Of a stretch of DNA of 64,000 nt, positions 1 through 9,305 are shown one piece after another. This DNA is from Niabella yanshanensis (GTDB lineage Bacteria; Bacteroidota; Bacteroidia; Chitinophagales; Chitinophagaceae), in the NCBI RefSeq assembly GCF_034424215.1, contig NZ_CP139960.1:2046001-2110000 (forward strand), given 5' to 3'. The translations under genes were made by a program, and so were the position numbers. The notes under the pieces were generated by a model. The model saw nothing but the letters and a program-made list of their open reading frames with translations. It ran no database searches and was not told where the DNA came from. Positions within the stretch are counted from its first letter, which is position 1. Each line of letters starts with the position of its first letter.

Positions 1-2055
1 CCCAATGATCCAGTTATCCATCCAGGACAGCTTCTTACTAATATCAACAATAGGTTTCAGGAAATAGCCTTCGTAGGAGCTGGTCTTGTAATTAGTTATA
101 ACAAACTGGTTGTTAAAGCCCCAGTTCTTCCAATTAGTAAACTGAGTAAGCGCGTTTTGAAAACCGTTATAATCATCGCTCCGGTTATAGTTCATAAATG
201 CATACTGCACCGCATTCCCGTTATCGGCCCGTAGCCCCGCCGAGGCTTTTATAATATTTTCGGTGGCGCGTTGCGCTACCAATGGCAGGCCCCAGTCTCT
301 TGTAAACTCTACATCTCTGAGCCGCTCCAGGGGTTGAAAACGCTGCTGCACATATTCATAATCGAGAGAACTTACAAGGCTTAGCTTATTCTTCTCTCTT
401 AATAACCGGTTATTACTTAAATTAACCTTTGCCGCATAACCATTATCATCATTATCGTTGAGCGATGAAAGTGTATTGACGTCATACTTACTGGTAGCCA
501 GCTCTGTTTTTAAAATCGTGTTAGCAGAAATATGGTAATCTATCCCCAATGTCAGTATTTGCTGCTTACGCGGAGCTACCAGCAGAACAACGGGCTCATA
601 GCTACCTTGCCTTACCCCGTTTACCGGTGCTATATATACAAACACCTTCCCGTTGGCATTACCATTGTCTGCAATATAATTACCGCGCCCCGGCCCCACA
701 TCTGTAAAAGCCAGATTATACTTAGCCGTTTCCGGATTGGTCGCGTACCGGTAAAAGGAATCCACTACGTTATCAATGGTATCATACACACGTTCATATA
801 ATATCTTGCCGGCAGTTAAAGTATCCGTTGCTACAGAGGGGTAATAGGCATTCTGTATACTATCTCCTATATCAAAAAGAAACTGTTTTTGCCGGGTATC
901 CAATACCTGGTTGATGGAAGAGTTTTTGGCATCGCTGTTATTAAAATACCCTACTTTCAACTTTACTTTGTTATTAAAGTTCAGTTCCTGCATAGCGTAT
1001 ATGTTCGTGTTCAGAAAATTCCTGTCGGCATATTCAAACTCTACCTGTATACGGCTATCCTTTGTGATCATCCGCCGGGGTGTAAAAGTTATTTCAGCTG
1101 TATTATAGTTGATCACATAATCCTGGTCTTCCCCCCTTTGCAATAACGCTCCGTCAATAAAAACTCTTTCTGTGTTAGCCAATATGATGAAGAAGGTTTC
1201 CCCATTGGCCCCAGAAAGCCGGTATGGCCCCTGGTTCCCTTCCAGCCCCTGCAAAATATTCCTGGTAAATTTCCCTTTGGCAATAGAACCACTGACCAGC
1301 GTATTCGACTGTGTTCGCTTCGAAATATTATTGACCGTTTGAAAGGATATCCCCTGCAGCCTTTTGTAGAATTTGAGAAAATAGCTGCGATCCTCCCGAA
1401 GATCCATATCTCCGATATTCAGCTGCCAGTTTTTCTTTTTAAACCGGATATAGACTTCATCAAACTCATTCAATTGCCGGGTATTCCCATCAGGCTGAAT
1501 GGGCACATTATTATCGGTAATCGCCGCCTGCAGTTCTATACTGTCCGCCAGCATACCGCTTAGCTGTATGTTGAGGTTTGAATTGAGCACAACATCCTGG
1601 TTATTTCCAAAACCCACCTGGCGACCAAAGCTACCCTGGGCATTGATGGTTCCAAAATTAAACAGCTCTTTTTGTCGGTCAGCCCTGTTATAAGGCGCTC
1701 TTATAGGCGCCGCAGAAAACAATACCAGGCTATCAAAATTCATACGTTGCAATGCCCCGTTCAGCTTAAAAGGAAAAACACGGTACTTTACCCAAACCAC
1801 AGAATCCGTCGGCGGTAATTTCCAATACAGCGCTGCGTTAATGTAATCCAACGTGTATTGAAGGCTGTCTATCCCTTCTACTCTAAAGCTACTCGGGATG
1901 ATGCTTAATGTATCCAGCCTGACTCCGGTGCCCGGAGTAACAATGATCTTTTTATATCTTAAATTATTAGAGCTATTGACAGGAGACTGCCCCTGCGCTT
2001 TTGCGGTTAAGAAAAAAAGTATTGCAATTAAAAATATAGTACGGAAAACACCCAA
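1..2055 (-). CDS. Large outer-membrane-type protein, N-terminal part (function unknown)
   Basis: An uninterrupted minus-strand frame of 685 codons enters from the window's left edge, so the C-terminus is missing. The frame has two TAA codons directly upstream, followed by CTG and TTG, so the start must be non-ATG; I take the TTG at 2055. Residues 1 to about 22 form a hydrophobic signal peptide ending near AKAQG, pointing to export. The mature part alternates polar and hydrophobic residues and holds surface-protein-like stretches such as RVFIDGALLQRGEDQDY and EVYIRFKKKNW, resembling beta-strand-rich outer-membrane or surface proteins of Bacteroidota. No catalytic motif is visible. A near-consensus -7 box (GATTTTTG, minus strand) lies at 2075-2082. 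I do not recognise a named family; the outer-membrane location is inferred from the signal peptide and strand pattern. Confidence 0.75.
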   Translation of the reverse strand, partial: MGVFRTIFLIAILFFLTAKAQGQSPVNSSNNLRYKKIIVTPGTGVRLDTLSIIPSSFRVEGIDSLQYTLDYINAALYWKLPPTDSVVWVKYRVFPFKLNGALQRMNFDSLVLFSAAPIRAPYNRADRQKELFNFGTINAQGSFGRQVGFGNNQDVVLNSNLNIQLSGMLADSIELQAAITDNNVPIQPDGNTRQLNEFDEVYIRFKKKNWQLNIGDMDLREDRSYFLKFYKRLQGISFQTVNNISKRTQSNTLVSGSIAKGKFTRNILQGLEGNQGPYRLSGANGETFFIILANTERVFIDGALLQRGEDQDYVINYNTAEITFTPRRMITKDSRIQVEFEYADRNFLNTNIYAMQELNFNNKVKLKVGYFNNSDAKNSSINQVLDTRQKQFLFDIGDSIQNAYYPSVATDTLTAGKILYERVYDTIDNVVDSFYRYATNPETAKYNLAFTDVGPGRGNYIADNGNANGKVFVYIAPVNGVRQGSYEPVVLLVAPRKQQILTLGIDYHISANTILKTELATSKYDVNTLSSLNDNDDNGYAAKVNLSNNRLLREKNKLSLVSSLDYEYVQQRFQPLERLRDVEFTRDWGLPLVAQRATENIIKASAGLRADNGNAVQYAFMNYNRSDDYNGFQNALTQFTNWKNWGFNNQFVITNYKTSSYEGYFLKPIVDISKKLSWMDNWIIG

Positions 2056-2192
2056 CAGTTATTATTTGTTGGCGCAAAAATCGGGTATTAACGTCATAAA
2101 CGGCGAGCATACTCATAACTCCGTTTCCGGGCACTCAATCCGGTACTGTAATTTATTACACTAAAAAAGAGAAGTTTTGTTCATTTTTTTAA

Positions 2193-2310
2193 GATTTAAA
2201 TCCAAAATAGTTATAATTAAACAGGATTTAAATCCAAAATAATTATGTTTATATTTCTTTTAAATCCAAAATTATTATATTTTTATAGGATTTAAATCCA
2301 AAATAATTAT
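2193..2310. repeat. Four phased palindromic repeats (32-bp period), operator-like
   Basis: Four copies of a unit reading (G)GATTTAAATCC followed by AAAATAATTAT occupy the space upstream of the ATPase gene. The TCC of each copy falls at 2201, 2233, 2265 and 2297, so the period is exactly 32 bp, about three helical turns. Copies 2 and 4 keep the full 12-bp palindrome GGATTTAAATCC; copies 1 and 3 lose one or two outer bases. The last copy abuts the -7 box of the downstream gene, covering the place where the -33 element would be. Same-face spacing of palindromes over a promoter suggests cooperative binding of a dimeric protein. Seen directly: the repeats and period. Inferred: the operator role. 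Confidence 0.85.
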
Positions 2311-2317
2311 ACTTTTG
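2310..2317 (+). promoter_or_regulatory. Promoter -7 box of the ATPase gene
   Basis: TACTTTTG matches the Bacteroidota -7 consensus TAnnTTTG exactly and lies 20 bases before the ATG at 2337. No clear TTG -33 element is present; that position is occupied by the fourth phased repeat, which fits a regulated promoter. Confidence 0.6.
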
Positions 2318-2333
2318 TTTTATTAACTTTTAG

Positions 2334-3461
<1,128 letters not shown>

Positions 3462-3535
3462 AAGAAGATGTCTAAAGTAAAATAAAGCCTGCAGAACCGC
3501 TTAGAACGAAAACTTCCCATCACCTTACTGAATAA

Positions 3536-3571
3536 AAAGAGCCTGTCCCGGAACATGGAGACAGGCTCTTT
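3536..3571 (-). terminator. Rho-independent terminator after prpD
   Basis: A 12-bp perfect stem AAAGAGCCTGTC/GACAGGCTCTTT encloses a 12-nt loop. Read on the minus strand the stem is followed by TTTTTATT, so it best serves the prpBCD operon ending at 3604. On the plus strand only TTT follows, though it could also slow transcription from the ATPase gene. Confidence 0.85.
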
Positions 3572-3603
3572 GCTACACGGAAGAATTATCTCTTTCGCAG
3601 CGG

Positions 3604-5055
3604 TTACTTTGCCATCATATCTACAAACTCGTTCACCTTCATCGGTATCAATGCATTATAATCGAGTCCCGTTTTTAAGATCTGCTCCTGCTGTGTTCCT
3701 TCGAAAATGCGGGCTACATTGATCTTAAATTTCTCTATCAACTTGGGAATCCCCTCTTCTCTCCTGCGTTTATGCCCGATCGGGTATTCTACCACCACTT
3801 CATCCAGCAGAGTGCCATCGTTCAATTCAACCGTCAATGCATTGGCTATAGATCTTTTTTCAGGGTCGTGATAATCCAATGTAAACTGAGTATCCTGCAC
3901 ACAAAATATCTTCTCTCTCAAAACATCAATTCTTTCATCGGCTGCCACCACATCTTCATAATCAGCAGCAGTTAACTGCCCGAAGATCAATGGAACGGCT
4001 ACCATGTATTGAATGCAATGATCGCGGTCTGCCGGGTTATTCAAGGGACCTTTTTTATCGATAATGCGTATCGCTGCCTCATGGGTACGGATGATGATCC
4101 GCTTAATATCGGCTGTGGTTTTTCTTAAGGCGTTTAACCGGTCATGAAGCGTCATAGCCGCCTCTACCGCAGTTTGGGAATGAAATTCTGCCGGGAACGA
4201 TATTTTAAACAGGATATGTTCCATCACGTACGTGCCGTATGCTCTTTGAAAAGTGAAAGGATTTCCTTTGAAGGATACATCATAAAATCCCCAGGTCTTA
4301 GCGGTAAGCACTGAGGGATACCCCATTTCACCGGTTTGTGCAATTAAAGCCAGACGCACCGCCCTGGAAGTGGCATCGCCCGCAGCCCAGGACTTACGGC
4401 TGCCGGTGTTGGGAGCATGCCTGTAGGTACGTAAAGATTGGCCATCCACAAAAGCCAGGGAAACCGCATTAATGAGTTCTTCCCTGTTTAATCCTATCAG
4501 TTTACCTACAACAGCAGTAGAAGCTACCTTCACCAATATTACATGATCGAGACCTACCCTGTTAAAAGAGTTTTCAAGCGCCAATACGCCCTGCACTTCA
4601 TGGGCCATCACCATGGCATGCAATACCTGTAGCATGGTTAAGGGCTCTTTGCCTTCAGCAATGTTGGTACGCGATAACCAGTCGGCTGTAGCCAATATAC
4701 CTCCCAGATTGTCGGAGGGGTGCCCCCACTCTGCTGCTAACCAGGTATCATTAAAATCGAGCCAGCGAATAATAGCGCCTATATTAAATGCAGCCTGTAT
4801 GGGGTCGAGCTGATAACTGGTGCCGGGTACTTTAGCGCCGTTGGGCACAATGGTTCCGGGTATTACCGGGCCCAACAATTTCGTACAGGCAGGGTAAGTC
4901 AGGGCTTCAAAGCCACAACCCAGGGTATCGAGCAGGCAGTAATACGCCGTTTTTAAAGCGAGTTCACTTCTAATTTCATAGTTTAAAACATAATCAGCAA
5001 TATCTGCCAGAACCTGGTCTGGTTGCGGCCTTTCGTTTGAAATGTAAGATGACAT
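3604..5055 (-). CDS. prpD: 2-methylcitrate dehydratase, MmgE/PrpD family
   Basis: This 483-residue protein matches the MmgE/PrpD fold from end to end. Near the N-terminus it has [10 protein letters not shown] and, around 115-140, WLDFNDTW and [11 protein letters not shown], the conserved patch of the family's active site. PrpD dehydrates 2-methylcitrate to 2-methyl-cis-aconitate in propionyl-CoA breakdown, in the cytoplasm. It is the last gene of prpB-prpC-prpD, 67 bp after prpC, and a strong terminator follows. The length equals that of characterised PrpD proteins (about 480). Members with other substrates exist, but the operon partners make the methylcitrate role the natural one. Confidence 0.93.
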   Translation of the reverse strand: MSSYISNERPQPDQVLADIADYVLNYEIRSELALKTAYYCLLDTLGCGFEALTYPACTKLLGPVIPGTIVPNGAKVPGTSYQLDPIQAAFNIGAIIRWLDFNDTWLAAEWGHPSDNLGGILATADWLSRTNIAEGKEPLTMLQVLHAMVMAHEVQGVLALENSFNRVGLDHVILVKVASTAVVGKLIGLNREELINAVSLAFVDGQSLRTYRHAPNTGSRKSWAAGDATSRAVRLALIAQTGEMGYPSVLTAKTWGFYDVSFKGNPFTFQRAYGTYVMEHILFKISFPAEFHSQTAVEAAMTLHDRLNALRKTTADIKRIIIRTHEAAIRIIDKKGPLNNPADRDHCIQYMVAVPLIFGQLTAADYEDVVAADERIDVLREKIFCVQDTQFTLDYHDPEKRSIANALTVELNDGTLLDEVVVEYPIGHKRRREEGIPKLIEKFKINVARIFEGTQQEQILKTGLDYNALIPMKVNEFVDMMAK

Positions 5056-5122
5056 GAATCAGTTGAAAAGTTTATAAGTTAAAAAGTTATTAGTCAGAAA
5101 TAGGGATTCTCTAATCCGTTTG

Positions 5123-6277
5123 CTAAGATCTTTCCCCGATCGGCTCAAATGTCAGATTCTCCGGCCCGGTGTAATTAGCGCTGGGCCTGATTATTTTACC
5201 ATCCAGTCTTTGCTCAATAACATGAGCACTCCAGCCCGTGATGCGAGACACCACAAACAGTGGCGTAAACATGGCTGTAGGTACTCCCATAATATGATAG
5301 GCCACTGCCGAAAACCAGTCCAGGTTGGGAAACATTTTCTTTTCGTCCCACATTACCTTTTCCAATCGTTCAGCTATAGAAAACAATTGCACATCTCCTG
5401 CTTCTTTGGATAACATTTCGGCAACTTTCTTAATGATGCCGTTTCGCGGATCGCCAATTGTATAAACAGGATGACCAAAACCGATGATCACTTCTTTCTT
5501 CTCCAGTCTCAGTTTGATATCCGCCTCTGCCACATCAGCATTTGCATACCGGCTTTGGATGTCAAAAGCCACTTCATTGGCACCTCCATGCTTAGGCCCC
5601 CTTAAAGCACCGATTGCGCCTGCAACTGCAGAATACATGTCTGAGCCGGTACCGGCAATAACACGACTGGTGAAGGTTGATGCATTAAATTCATGCTCGG
5701 CATATAAGTTCAATGACACCTGCATTGCGTTTACCCAGCTACCAGACGGCTTTTCGCCGTGAAGCAAATGAAGAAAATGCCCTCCCACCGTATCATCATC
5801 CGTCTCTACCTCTATCTGCCTGCCATTATGTGAGTAATGATACCAGAACAACAAAGCCGAAGCGTAAGACGCCAATAGTTTATCGGCTATATCCCTTGCC
5901 CCTGCTACGTTATGATCTTCCCGTTCGGGAAGTATAGTACCTAATACCGAAGTATACGTTCTCAATACATCCATAGGATGGGCTGCTGCCGGAATCTGCA
6001 TCAACACTTTCTTTATCACATCCGGCAAACCTCTTAAGGACTTCAGTTTGGCCTGGTAGGCTTTCAGTTGAGGGATAGTGGGCAGTTTCTCGTGGATCAG
6101 CAAATAAGCCACTTCTTCAAAGCTCGCTTTTTCGGCCAGGTCGTTGATATCATATCCCCTGTAATGCAGGTCGTTACCGCTTTTCCCCACTGTGCAAAGG
6201 GCGGTATTTCCGGCAGCAACACCTGATAGGGATACGCTTTTCTTAGGTTTAAATGTTATTTCGTTTGTGGCAGCCAT
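5123..6277 (-). CDS. prpC: 2-methylcitrate synthase (citrate synthase family)
   Basis: This 384-residue type II-sized citrate synthase carries the three expected catalytic residues: His230 in GPKHGGANE, His269 in GFGHPVY and Asp320 in NLDWFSA. It condenses propionyl-CoA with oxaloacetate; most such enzymes also accept acetyl-CoA. Sequence alone does not separate citrate synthase from methylcitrate synthase, but the position between prpB and prpD and the short length (about 380, versus about 430 for the usual TCA enzyme) favour PrpC. It starts 18 bp after prpB, so the two are co-transcribed. Confidence 0.9.
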   Translation of the reverse strand: MAATNEITFKPKKSVSLSGVAAGNTALCTVGKSGNDLHYRGYDINDLAEKASFEEVAYLLIHEKLPTIPQLKAYQAKLKSLRGLPDVIKKVLMQIPAAAHPMDVLRTYTSVLGTILPEREDHNVAGARDIADKLLASYASALLFWYHYSHNGRQIEVETDDDTVGGHFLHLLHGEKPSGSWVNAMQVSLNLYAEHEFNASTFTSRVIAGTGSDMYSAVAGAIGALRGPKHGGANEVAFDIQSRYANADVAEADIKLRLEKKEVIIGFGHPVYTIGDPRNGIIKKVAEMLSKEAGDVQLFSIAERLEKVMWDEKKMFPNLDWFSAVAYHIMGVPTAMFTPLFVVSRITGWSAHVIEQRLDGKIIRPSANYTGPENLTFEPIGERS

Positions 6278-6295
6278 CGTTATTTTATTTAGGTA

Positions 6296-7192
6296 TTACT
6301 TCTTTTTAAAAAGCTCATCCATCTTTTTTTCATACTCATAGTAATTAATACTATCGTAAAGCTCCCGGCGGGTTTGCATGGTGTCTAACACATTCTGCTG
6401 AGTTCCTTCTTTACGAATATGCGTATATACATTTTGAGCGGCTTTATTAGCAGCGCGAAAAGCAGATAAAGGATAAAGCACCAAACCTACACCGGCATTT
6501 TTTAATTCGTCAACCGTATACATAGGGATCATCCCAAACTCGGTAATATTAGCCAGCACCGGGATACCGGTAGCGTCTACAAATTTCTGGTAATAGGAAA
6601 GATCGGGAACGGCTTCGGCAAAAATAAAATCTGCTCCGGCTTCTTTATACGCCACTGCCCGCTCTAATGTTTTTTCAAACCCTTCATTAGCAAAAGCATC
6701 CGTCCGGGCGCCTATTACAAAATGTTCATCAAAACGCGCATCGGCAGCGGCTTTCAGCCGGTCTACCATTTCATCTTTGCTTACTATTTCTTTACCGGGT
6801 CGGTGTCCGCAACGTTTAGCCCCCACCTGGTCTTCAATATGCAATGCTGCAGCGCCCGCTTTGATCAATGATTTTACAGTACGTTCTATATTAAATGCAG
6901 ACGCCCCAAATCCGGTATCTATATCAACCATTAAAGGAGTATCCGTAATATTGGTAATGCGGTTTACATCTATCAGTACATCGTCGAGGTTGGTGATACC
7001 TAAATCCGGAATGCCCAACGAACCCGCGGCCACGCCTCCGCCCGACAAATAAATAGCTTTAAAACCTGCCTGGGTGGCTAGTAATGCATGATTGGCATTA
7101 ATGGCACCAACAATTTGCAGAGGATTTTCGTTTTGGATGGCCTCACGAAAGCGCAATCCGGCAGAACCTGTTGCTGAAGACTTCATTTGCAT
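6296..7192 (-). CDS. prpB: Methylisocitrate lyase
   Basis: This 298-residue member of the isocitrate lyase/PEP mutase superfamily carries the signature KRCGH at 126-130 (catalytic Cys128) followed by GKEI, and the metal-binding DIDTGFG at about 90-96. It splits 2-methylisocitrate into pyruvate and succinate, the last step of the methylcitrate cycle. It is the first gene of the prp operon. Two in-frame ATGs (7192 and 7186) are equally possible starts. The methylisocitrate-forming step (AcnB or AcnD/PrpF) is not encoded in the window. Confidence 0.94.
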   Translation of the reverse strand: MQMKSSATGSAGLRFREAIQNENPLQIVGAINANHALLATQAGFKAIYLSGGGVAAGSLGIPDLGITNLDDVLIDVNRITNITDTPLMVDIDTGFGASAFNIERTVKSLIKAGAAALHIEDQVGAKRCGHRPGKEIVSKDEMVDRLKAAADARFDEHFVIGARTDAFANEGFEKTLERAVAYKEAGADFIFAEAVPDLSYYQKFVDATGIPVLANITEFGMIPMYTVDELKNAGVGLVLYPLSAFRAANKAAQNVYTHIRKEGTQQNVLDTMQTRRELYDSINYYEYEKKMDELFKKK

Positions 7193-7304
7193 ACCGGCAA
7201 ACCTACATTAATTTTTTATCCAATACGAATATGTGATAAAGATAAAAAAATTAAAATGCAGGATTATAGCTCACGCCTGCCAGCGCTCTACATCTCAGAC
7301 ATGT

Positions 7305-7454
7305 TCAGGTAAATACCAGAATCAGCAGCATTACCAGCATACCCAGCACAAAAGAAACCAGTGAGCAAACTATTATTAATACGCCCCTGGCTTTGAACCT
7401 TCTTTTATACTGTTCTGCCCGTTCAAAATCAGAAAACAGGTCGTCATCTTGCAT
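7305..7454 (-). CDS. Small single-pass membrane protein, 49 aa
   Basis: A short ORF with ATG at 7454 encodes 49 residues: an acidic start (MQDDDLFSDFE), a basic patch YKRRFKAR at 16-23, then a hydrophobic segment of about 24 residues to the C-terminus. The basic cluster just before the membrane span predicts a cytoplasmic N-terminus. It lies between prpB and a small lipoprotein gene in the same direction. No family is recognised. Support is the clean charge and hydrophobicity pattern only. Confidence 0.5.
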   Translation of the reverse strand: MQDDDLFSDFERAEQYKRRFKARGVLIIVCSLVSFVLGMLVMLLILVFT

Positions 7455-7489
7455 GCGGCAAAACTATCTAAACTTACAGCAGGTACCTG

Positions 7490-7660
7490 CTAACGACGGT
7501 ACTTCTTTTGCTGACCTGGCGCAAAAGGTTTGGCCGATTTAGTACCGTACACTTTTTTGGCTTGCCCGGGTGGCATTCGATGGCCATGGCCCGGATGATG
7601 CACCGGCGCGCAGGAAAACAACAGGGAACCTATAAACACAAACAAAAGAAATTGTTTCAT
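7490..7660 (-). CDS. Small lipoprotein, 56 aa (PGQAKK-type family, function unknown)
   Basis: ATG at 7660 opens a 56-residue protein with an N-terminal hydrophobic stretch ending in a lipobox, LLFSC (Cys17). A His/Pro/Gly-rich mature part follows (VHHPGHGH), then PPGQAKKVYGTKSAKPFAPG. The PGQAKK and KPFAPGQ pattern recurs in tiny lipoproteins of Bacteroidota that are sometimes labelled quinol oxidase subunit 4, a label with no support here. It is likely exported and lipid-anchored; the His-rich segment could bind metal (inference). It is too short for routine ORF calling. Confidence 0.65.
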   Translation of the reverse strand: MKQFLLFVFIGSLLFSCAPVHHPGHGHRMPPGQAKKVYGTKSAKPFAPGQQKKYRR

Positions 7661-7829
7661 AAATGAGTATTTAATTCAAAGACGATATAAAAACCCATTA
7701 GGTAAGCAAATGAAGTGCCGTTATTGCCCTGACAGTACCAAAAATGAAATTAATTTGTTTAAAATAAGGTAATTATGTACACTTAAATAATTCAATAAAT
7801 GCACCGGCAATGATTAGCAAAAAATTTTG

Positions 7830-7912
7830 CGGAGACGGCGAGATTCGAACTCGCGATACGGTTGCTCCAATGGAGTCCTTCGGACCCGTATACACACTTT
7901 CCAGGCATGCTC
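7830..7912 (-). pseudogene. tRNA-Ser relic lacking its 5' part, with an insert in the variable arm
   Basis: On the minus strand, from 7912 down, the sequence repeats the neighbouring tRNA-Ser from the end of the D arm through the anticodon loop CTGGAAA, T arm and acceptor 3' strand, with near-perfect identity. The acceptor 5' strand and most of the D arm are missing, and a block of about 20 nt is inserted in the variable arm. The similarity runs on about 9 nt past the tRNA end (GCAAAATTT). It cannot fold into a tRNA. Its first base coincides with the stop codon of the GIY-YIG gene. Confidence 0.9.
7865..7885. repeat. 21-nt double-hairpin insert, copy 1
   Basis: Read on the minus strand, two small hairpins share one base: GTCC-GAA-GGAC and CTCC-ATT-GGAG. 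The block interrupts the variable arm of the 3' tRNA-Ser relic. A second copy with one change lies at 8317-8337 in another tRNA-Ser relic; the intact tRNA has none. Confidence 0.8.
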
Positions 7913-8151
7913 TAAATGATTTCCTGACTTCTTAACCACAAATAACCATCTATCGACTTAAAAAACATTTCTCGCCTAAAGGCCTCAGATCTTGTAGCAA
8001 ATTTTTCAAAATAATGTACGACCAAAGGGCGTCTATACTTCGTAGATTTTACTTTTCCCTGGTTATGAGTAGCTAAGCGCTTTTCTAAATCCTGGCAGCT
8101 ACCATAATAATAACGGTTATCTTTTCCTTTCAGTATGTAGGCGTAATACAT
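7912..8151 (-). CDS. GIY-YIG domain protein (UvrC N-terminal-like), 79 aa
   Basis: From the ATG at 8151 the product is a compact GIY-YIG domain: MYYAYIL (GIY strand) at 1-7, YYYGSC (YIG strand) at 14-19, [12 protein letters not shown] with the conserved Arg and His at 21-32, then [12 protein letters not shown] and [11 protein letters not shown] with the conserved Glu. It matches the short YhbQ-like family, usually 80-100 residues. A longer frame reaching 8259 runs into the tRNA and is not credible. Roles of such stand-alone domains are unclear; some act as nucleases. It sits between the intact tRNA-Ser and a tRNA-Ser 3' relic, as a cargo gene of a tiny duplicated tRNA segment would. Confidence 0.85.
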   Translation of the reverse strand: MYYAYILKGKDNRYYYGSCQDLEKRLATHNQGKVKSTKYRRPLVVHYFEKFATRSEAFRREMFFKSIDGYLWLRSQEII

Positions 8152-8178
8152 GGTAAGGTTAGCAGTAGCCAAATTTTG

Positions 8179-8265
8179 CGGAGACGGCGAGATTCGAACT
8201 CGCGATACGGTTGCCCGTATACACACTTTCCAGGCGTGCTCCTTCAACCACTCGGACACGTCTCC
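8179..8265 (-). tRNA. tRNA-Ser (anticodon GGA)
   Basis: An 87-nt class II tRNA. The acceptor strands GGAGACG (8265-8259) and CGTCTCC pair fully. The anticodon arm CACGC-CTGGAAA-GTGTG gives anticodon GGA, reading UCC and UCU. A long variable arm TACGGG-CAA-CCGTA and T arm GCGAG-TTCGAAT-CTCGC follow. The discriminator base is G. No CCA is encoded (GCAAAAT follows), so CCA must be added after transcription. Confidence 0.97.
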
Positions 8266-8280
8266 ATTATTTTTATTCCC

Positions 8281-8356
8281 TTTTCAGCGTTCCTACGCTT
8301 TCCAGCCGTGTTTCTTCTCCAAGGGAGTCCTTCGGACAACCACTCCACACGTCTCC
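8281..8356 (-). pseudogene. tRNA-Ser relic keeping the 5' part, with an insert in the D arm
   Basis: Minus-strand sequence from 8356 begins GGAGACGTG, like the intact tRNA-Ser, continues with a degenerate D-arm segment (GGAGTGGTTG), is interrupted by the double-hairpin block, then resumes with an anticodon-like GGCTGGAAAGCG and a short arm CGTAGGAACG. The T arm and acceptor 3' strand are gone. It lies directly upstream of the intact tRNA and may be transcribed with it, but it is not functional. Confidence 0.7.
8317..8337. repeat. 21-nt double-hairpin insert, copy 2
   Basis: This copy matches that at 7865-7885 at 20 of 21 positions (C instead of A in the second loop on the minus strand). It interrupts the D arm of the 5' tRNA-Ser relic, a different place in the tRNA from copy 1. 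Confidence 0.8.
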
Positions 8357-8387
8357 GTAAAAGGGGTGCAAAAATAAGCTTCTTACA

Positions 8388-9152
8388 CTATAAATTAAAT
8401 AATTTTTTTGCATTATTTGTGGTAACCTCAGCAATCTCATCCATTGTCACTCCCATTACTTCCGATAGTCTTTGTGCGATCAGCGGAATATAAGCGGGTT
8501 CATTTCTTTTTCCCCTGTAAGGCACCGGCGCCAGGTAGGGCGCATCTGTTTCCAATACTACCCTATCCAGCCCCACCTGCCGCATCACCTCATCTAAACC
8601 CGATTTTTTAAAAGTGAGCACGCCACCAATACCCAGGTAGAAACCGAGGTTCATGATTTGTTCTGCTTCTTCGCGGCTTCCCCCAAAACAATGGAAAACT
8701 CCTTTCAACCCCTTGCCTTTATATTGTGTTACCAGGTCGATACATTCCCGGGTCGAACTACGGCTGTGAATAACAATGGGAACATCATATTGTATCGCCC
8801 ACTCTATCTGCTGTTTGAAGGCTATATATTGCTGTTCTTTAAAGTTCAGATCCCAATAAAAATCGAGGCCGGTTTCTCCTATGGCGACAAATTTCCGCTG
8901 CCTTAAATGATCTTCAATCAATTGAAGCTCCTGTTCAAAGTCACCTTTTACCGAACAAGGGTGTAATCCCATCATACTGATGCATTTCACAGGCGACGGG
9001 CCTTCCATAGCCAGCATAGCTTCATGCGTATGTTTATCAATGGCCGGCATTAAAATGGTGGTTACGTTAGCAGCGAGGGATCTTTCTAAAAATTCATCTT
9101 TATCCATCAAAAGTTGCTCAGAGTAGATGTGAGCATGCGTATCAATAAACAT
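8388..9152 (-). CDS. tatD: TatD family metal-dependent hydrolase (putative DNase)
   Basis: The 254-residue protein shows the whole TatD motif set: DTHAH at 4-8, Glu93 in GETGLDFYWD, HSRSS, HCFGG and ETDAPYL near the C-terminus, which together coordinate two divalent metals in a TIM barrel. TatD enzymes are cytoplasmic 3'-5' exonucleases linked to DNA repair and RNA turnover; substrates of individual members vary. Length is typical (about 255). It is transcribed alone, with an AT-rich leader containing a 15-nt inverted repeat at 9176-9190. Confidence 0.92.
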   Translation of the reverse strand: MFIDTHAHIYSEQLLMDKDEFLERSLAANVTTILMPAIDKHTHEAMLAMEGPSPVKCISMMGLHPCSVKGDFEQELQLIEDHLRQRKFVAIGETGLDFYWDLNFKEQQYIAFKQQIEWAIQYDVPIVIHSRSSTRECIDLVTQYKGKGLKGVFHCFGGSREEAEQIMNLGFYLGIGGVLTFKKSGLDEVMRQVGLDRVVLETDAPYLAPVPYRGKRNEPAYIPLIAQRLSEVMGVTMDEIAEVTTNNAKKLFNL

Positions 9153-9175
9153 TATCTAATATTTTATTAAATATC

Positions 9176-9190
9176 TTAGATTTTATCTAA
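9176..9190. promoter_or_regulatory. Inverted repeat in the tatD leader
   Basis: TTAGAT-TTT-ATCTAA is a perfect 6-bp inverted repeat with a 3-nt spacer, 23 bases upstream of the tatD ATG. It could be an operator or a weak RNA hairpin. In such AT-rich sequence chance is a real alternative. Confidence 0.3.
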
Positions 9191-9267
9191 AATATAATTT
9201 TCCTTTTTATATGTGTGCAAAAAAAATTAACTTCATCGCAAGTTTTCATAGGGTACGGATTAAAAAT

Positions 9268-9299
9268 CGGGCTCGGGTATTTACCCAGGGCCCTTTTTA
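9268..9299 (-). terminator. Terminator after the polysaccharide deacetylase gene
   Basis: Read on the minus strand, GGGC and GGGT arms pair with ACCC and GCCC around an AAAT loop, followed by GATTTTTAATC. It sits just past the stop at 9306 and separates this gene from tatD. On the plus strand a TTTTTATT run also follows, so it may work both ways. Confidence 0.7.
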
Positions 9300-9305
9300 T
9301 TCGCA

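Noticed and set aside
2193-2310. Possible CRISPR or replication iterons
   Set aside because: The 32-bp unit has a 12-bp palindrome and only a short, similar filler, not 30-bp variable spacers; no replication gene or DnaA boxes are near. Operator is the simpler reading.
7912-8259. A 115-codon minus-strand frame running from inside the tRNA-Ser to the GIY-YIG stop
   Set aside because: Its first 36 codons are the tRNA-Ser and its trailer read as protein; the GIY-YIG domain begins at the ATG at 8151.
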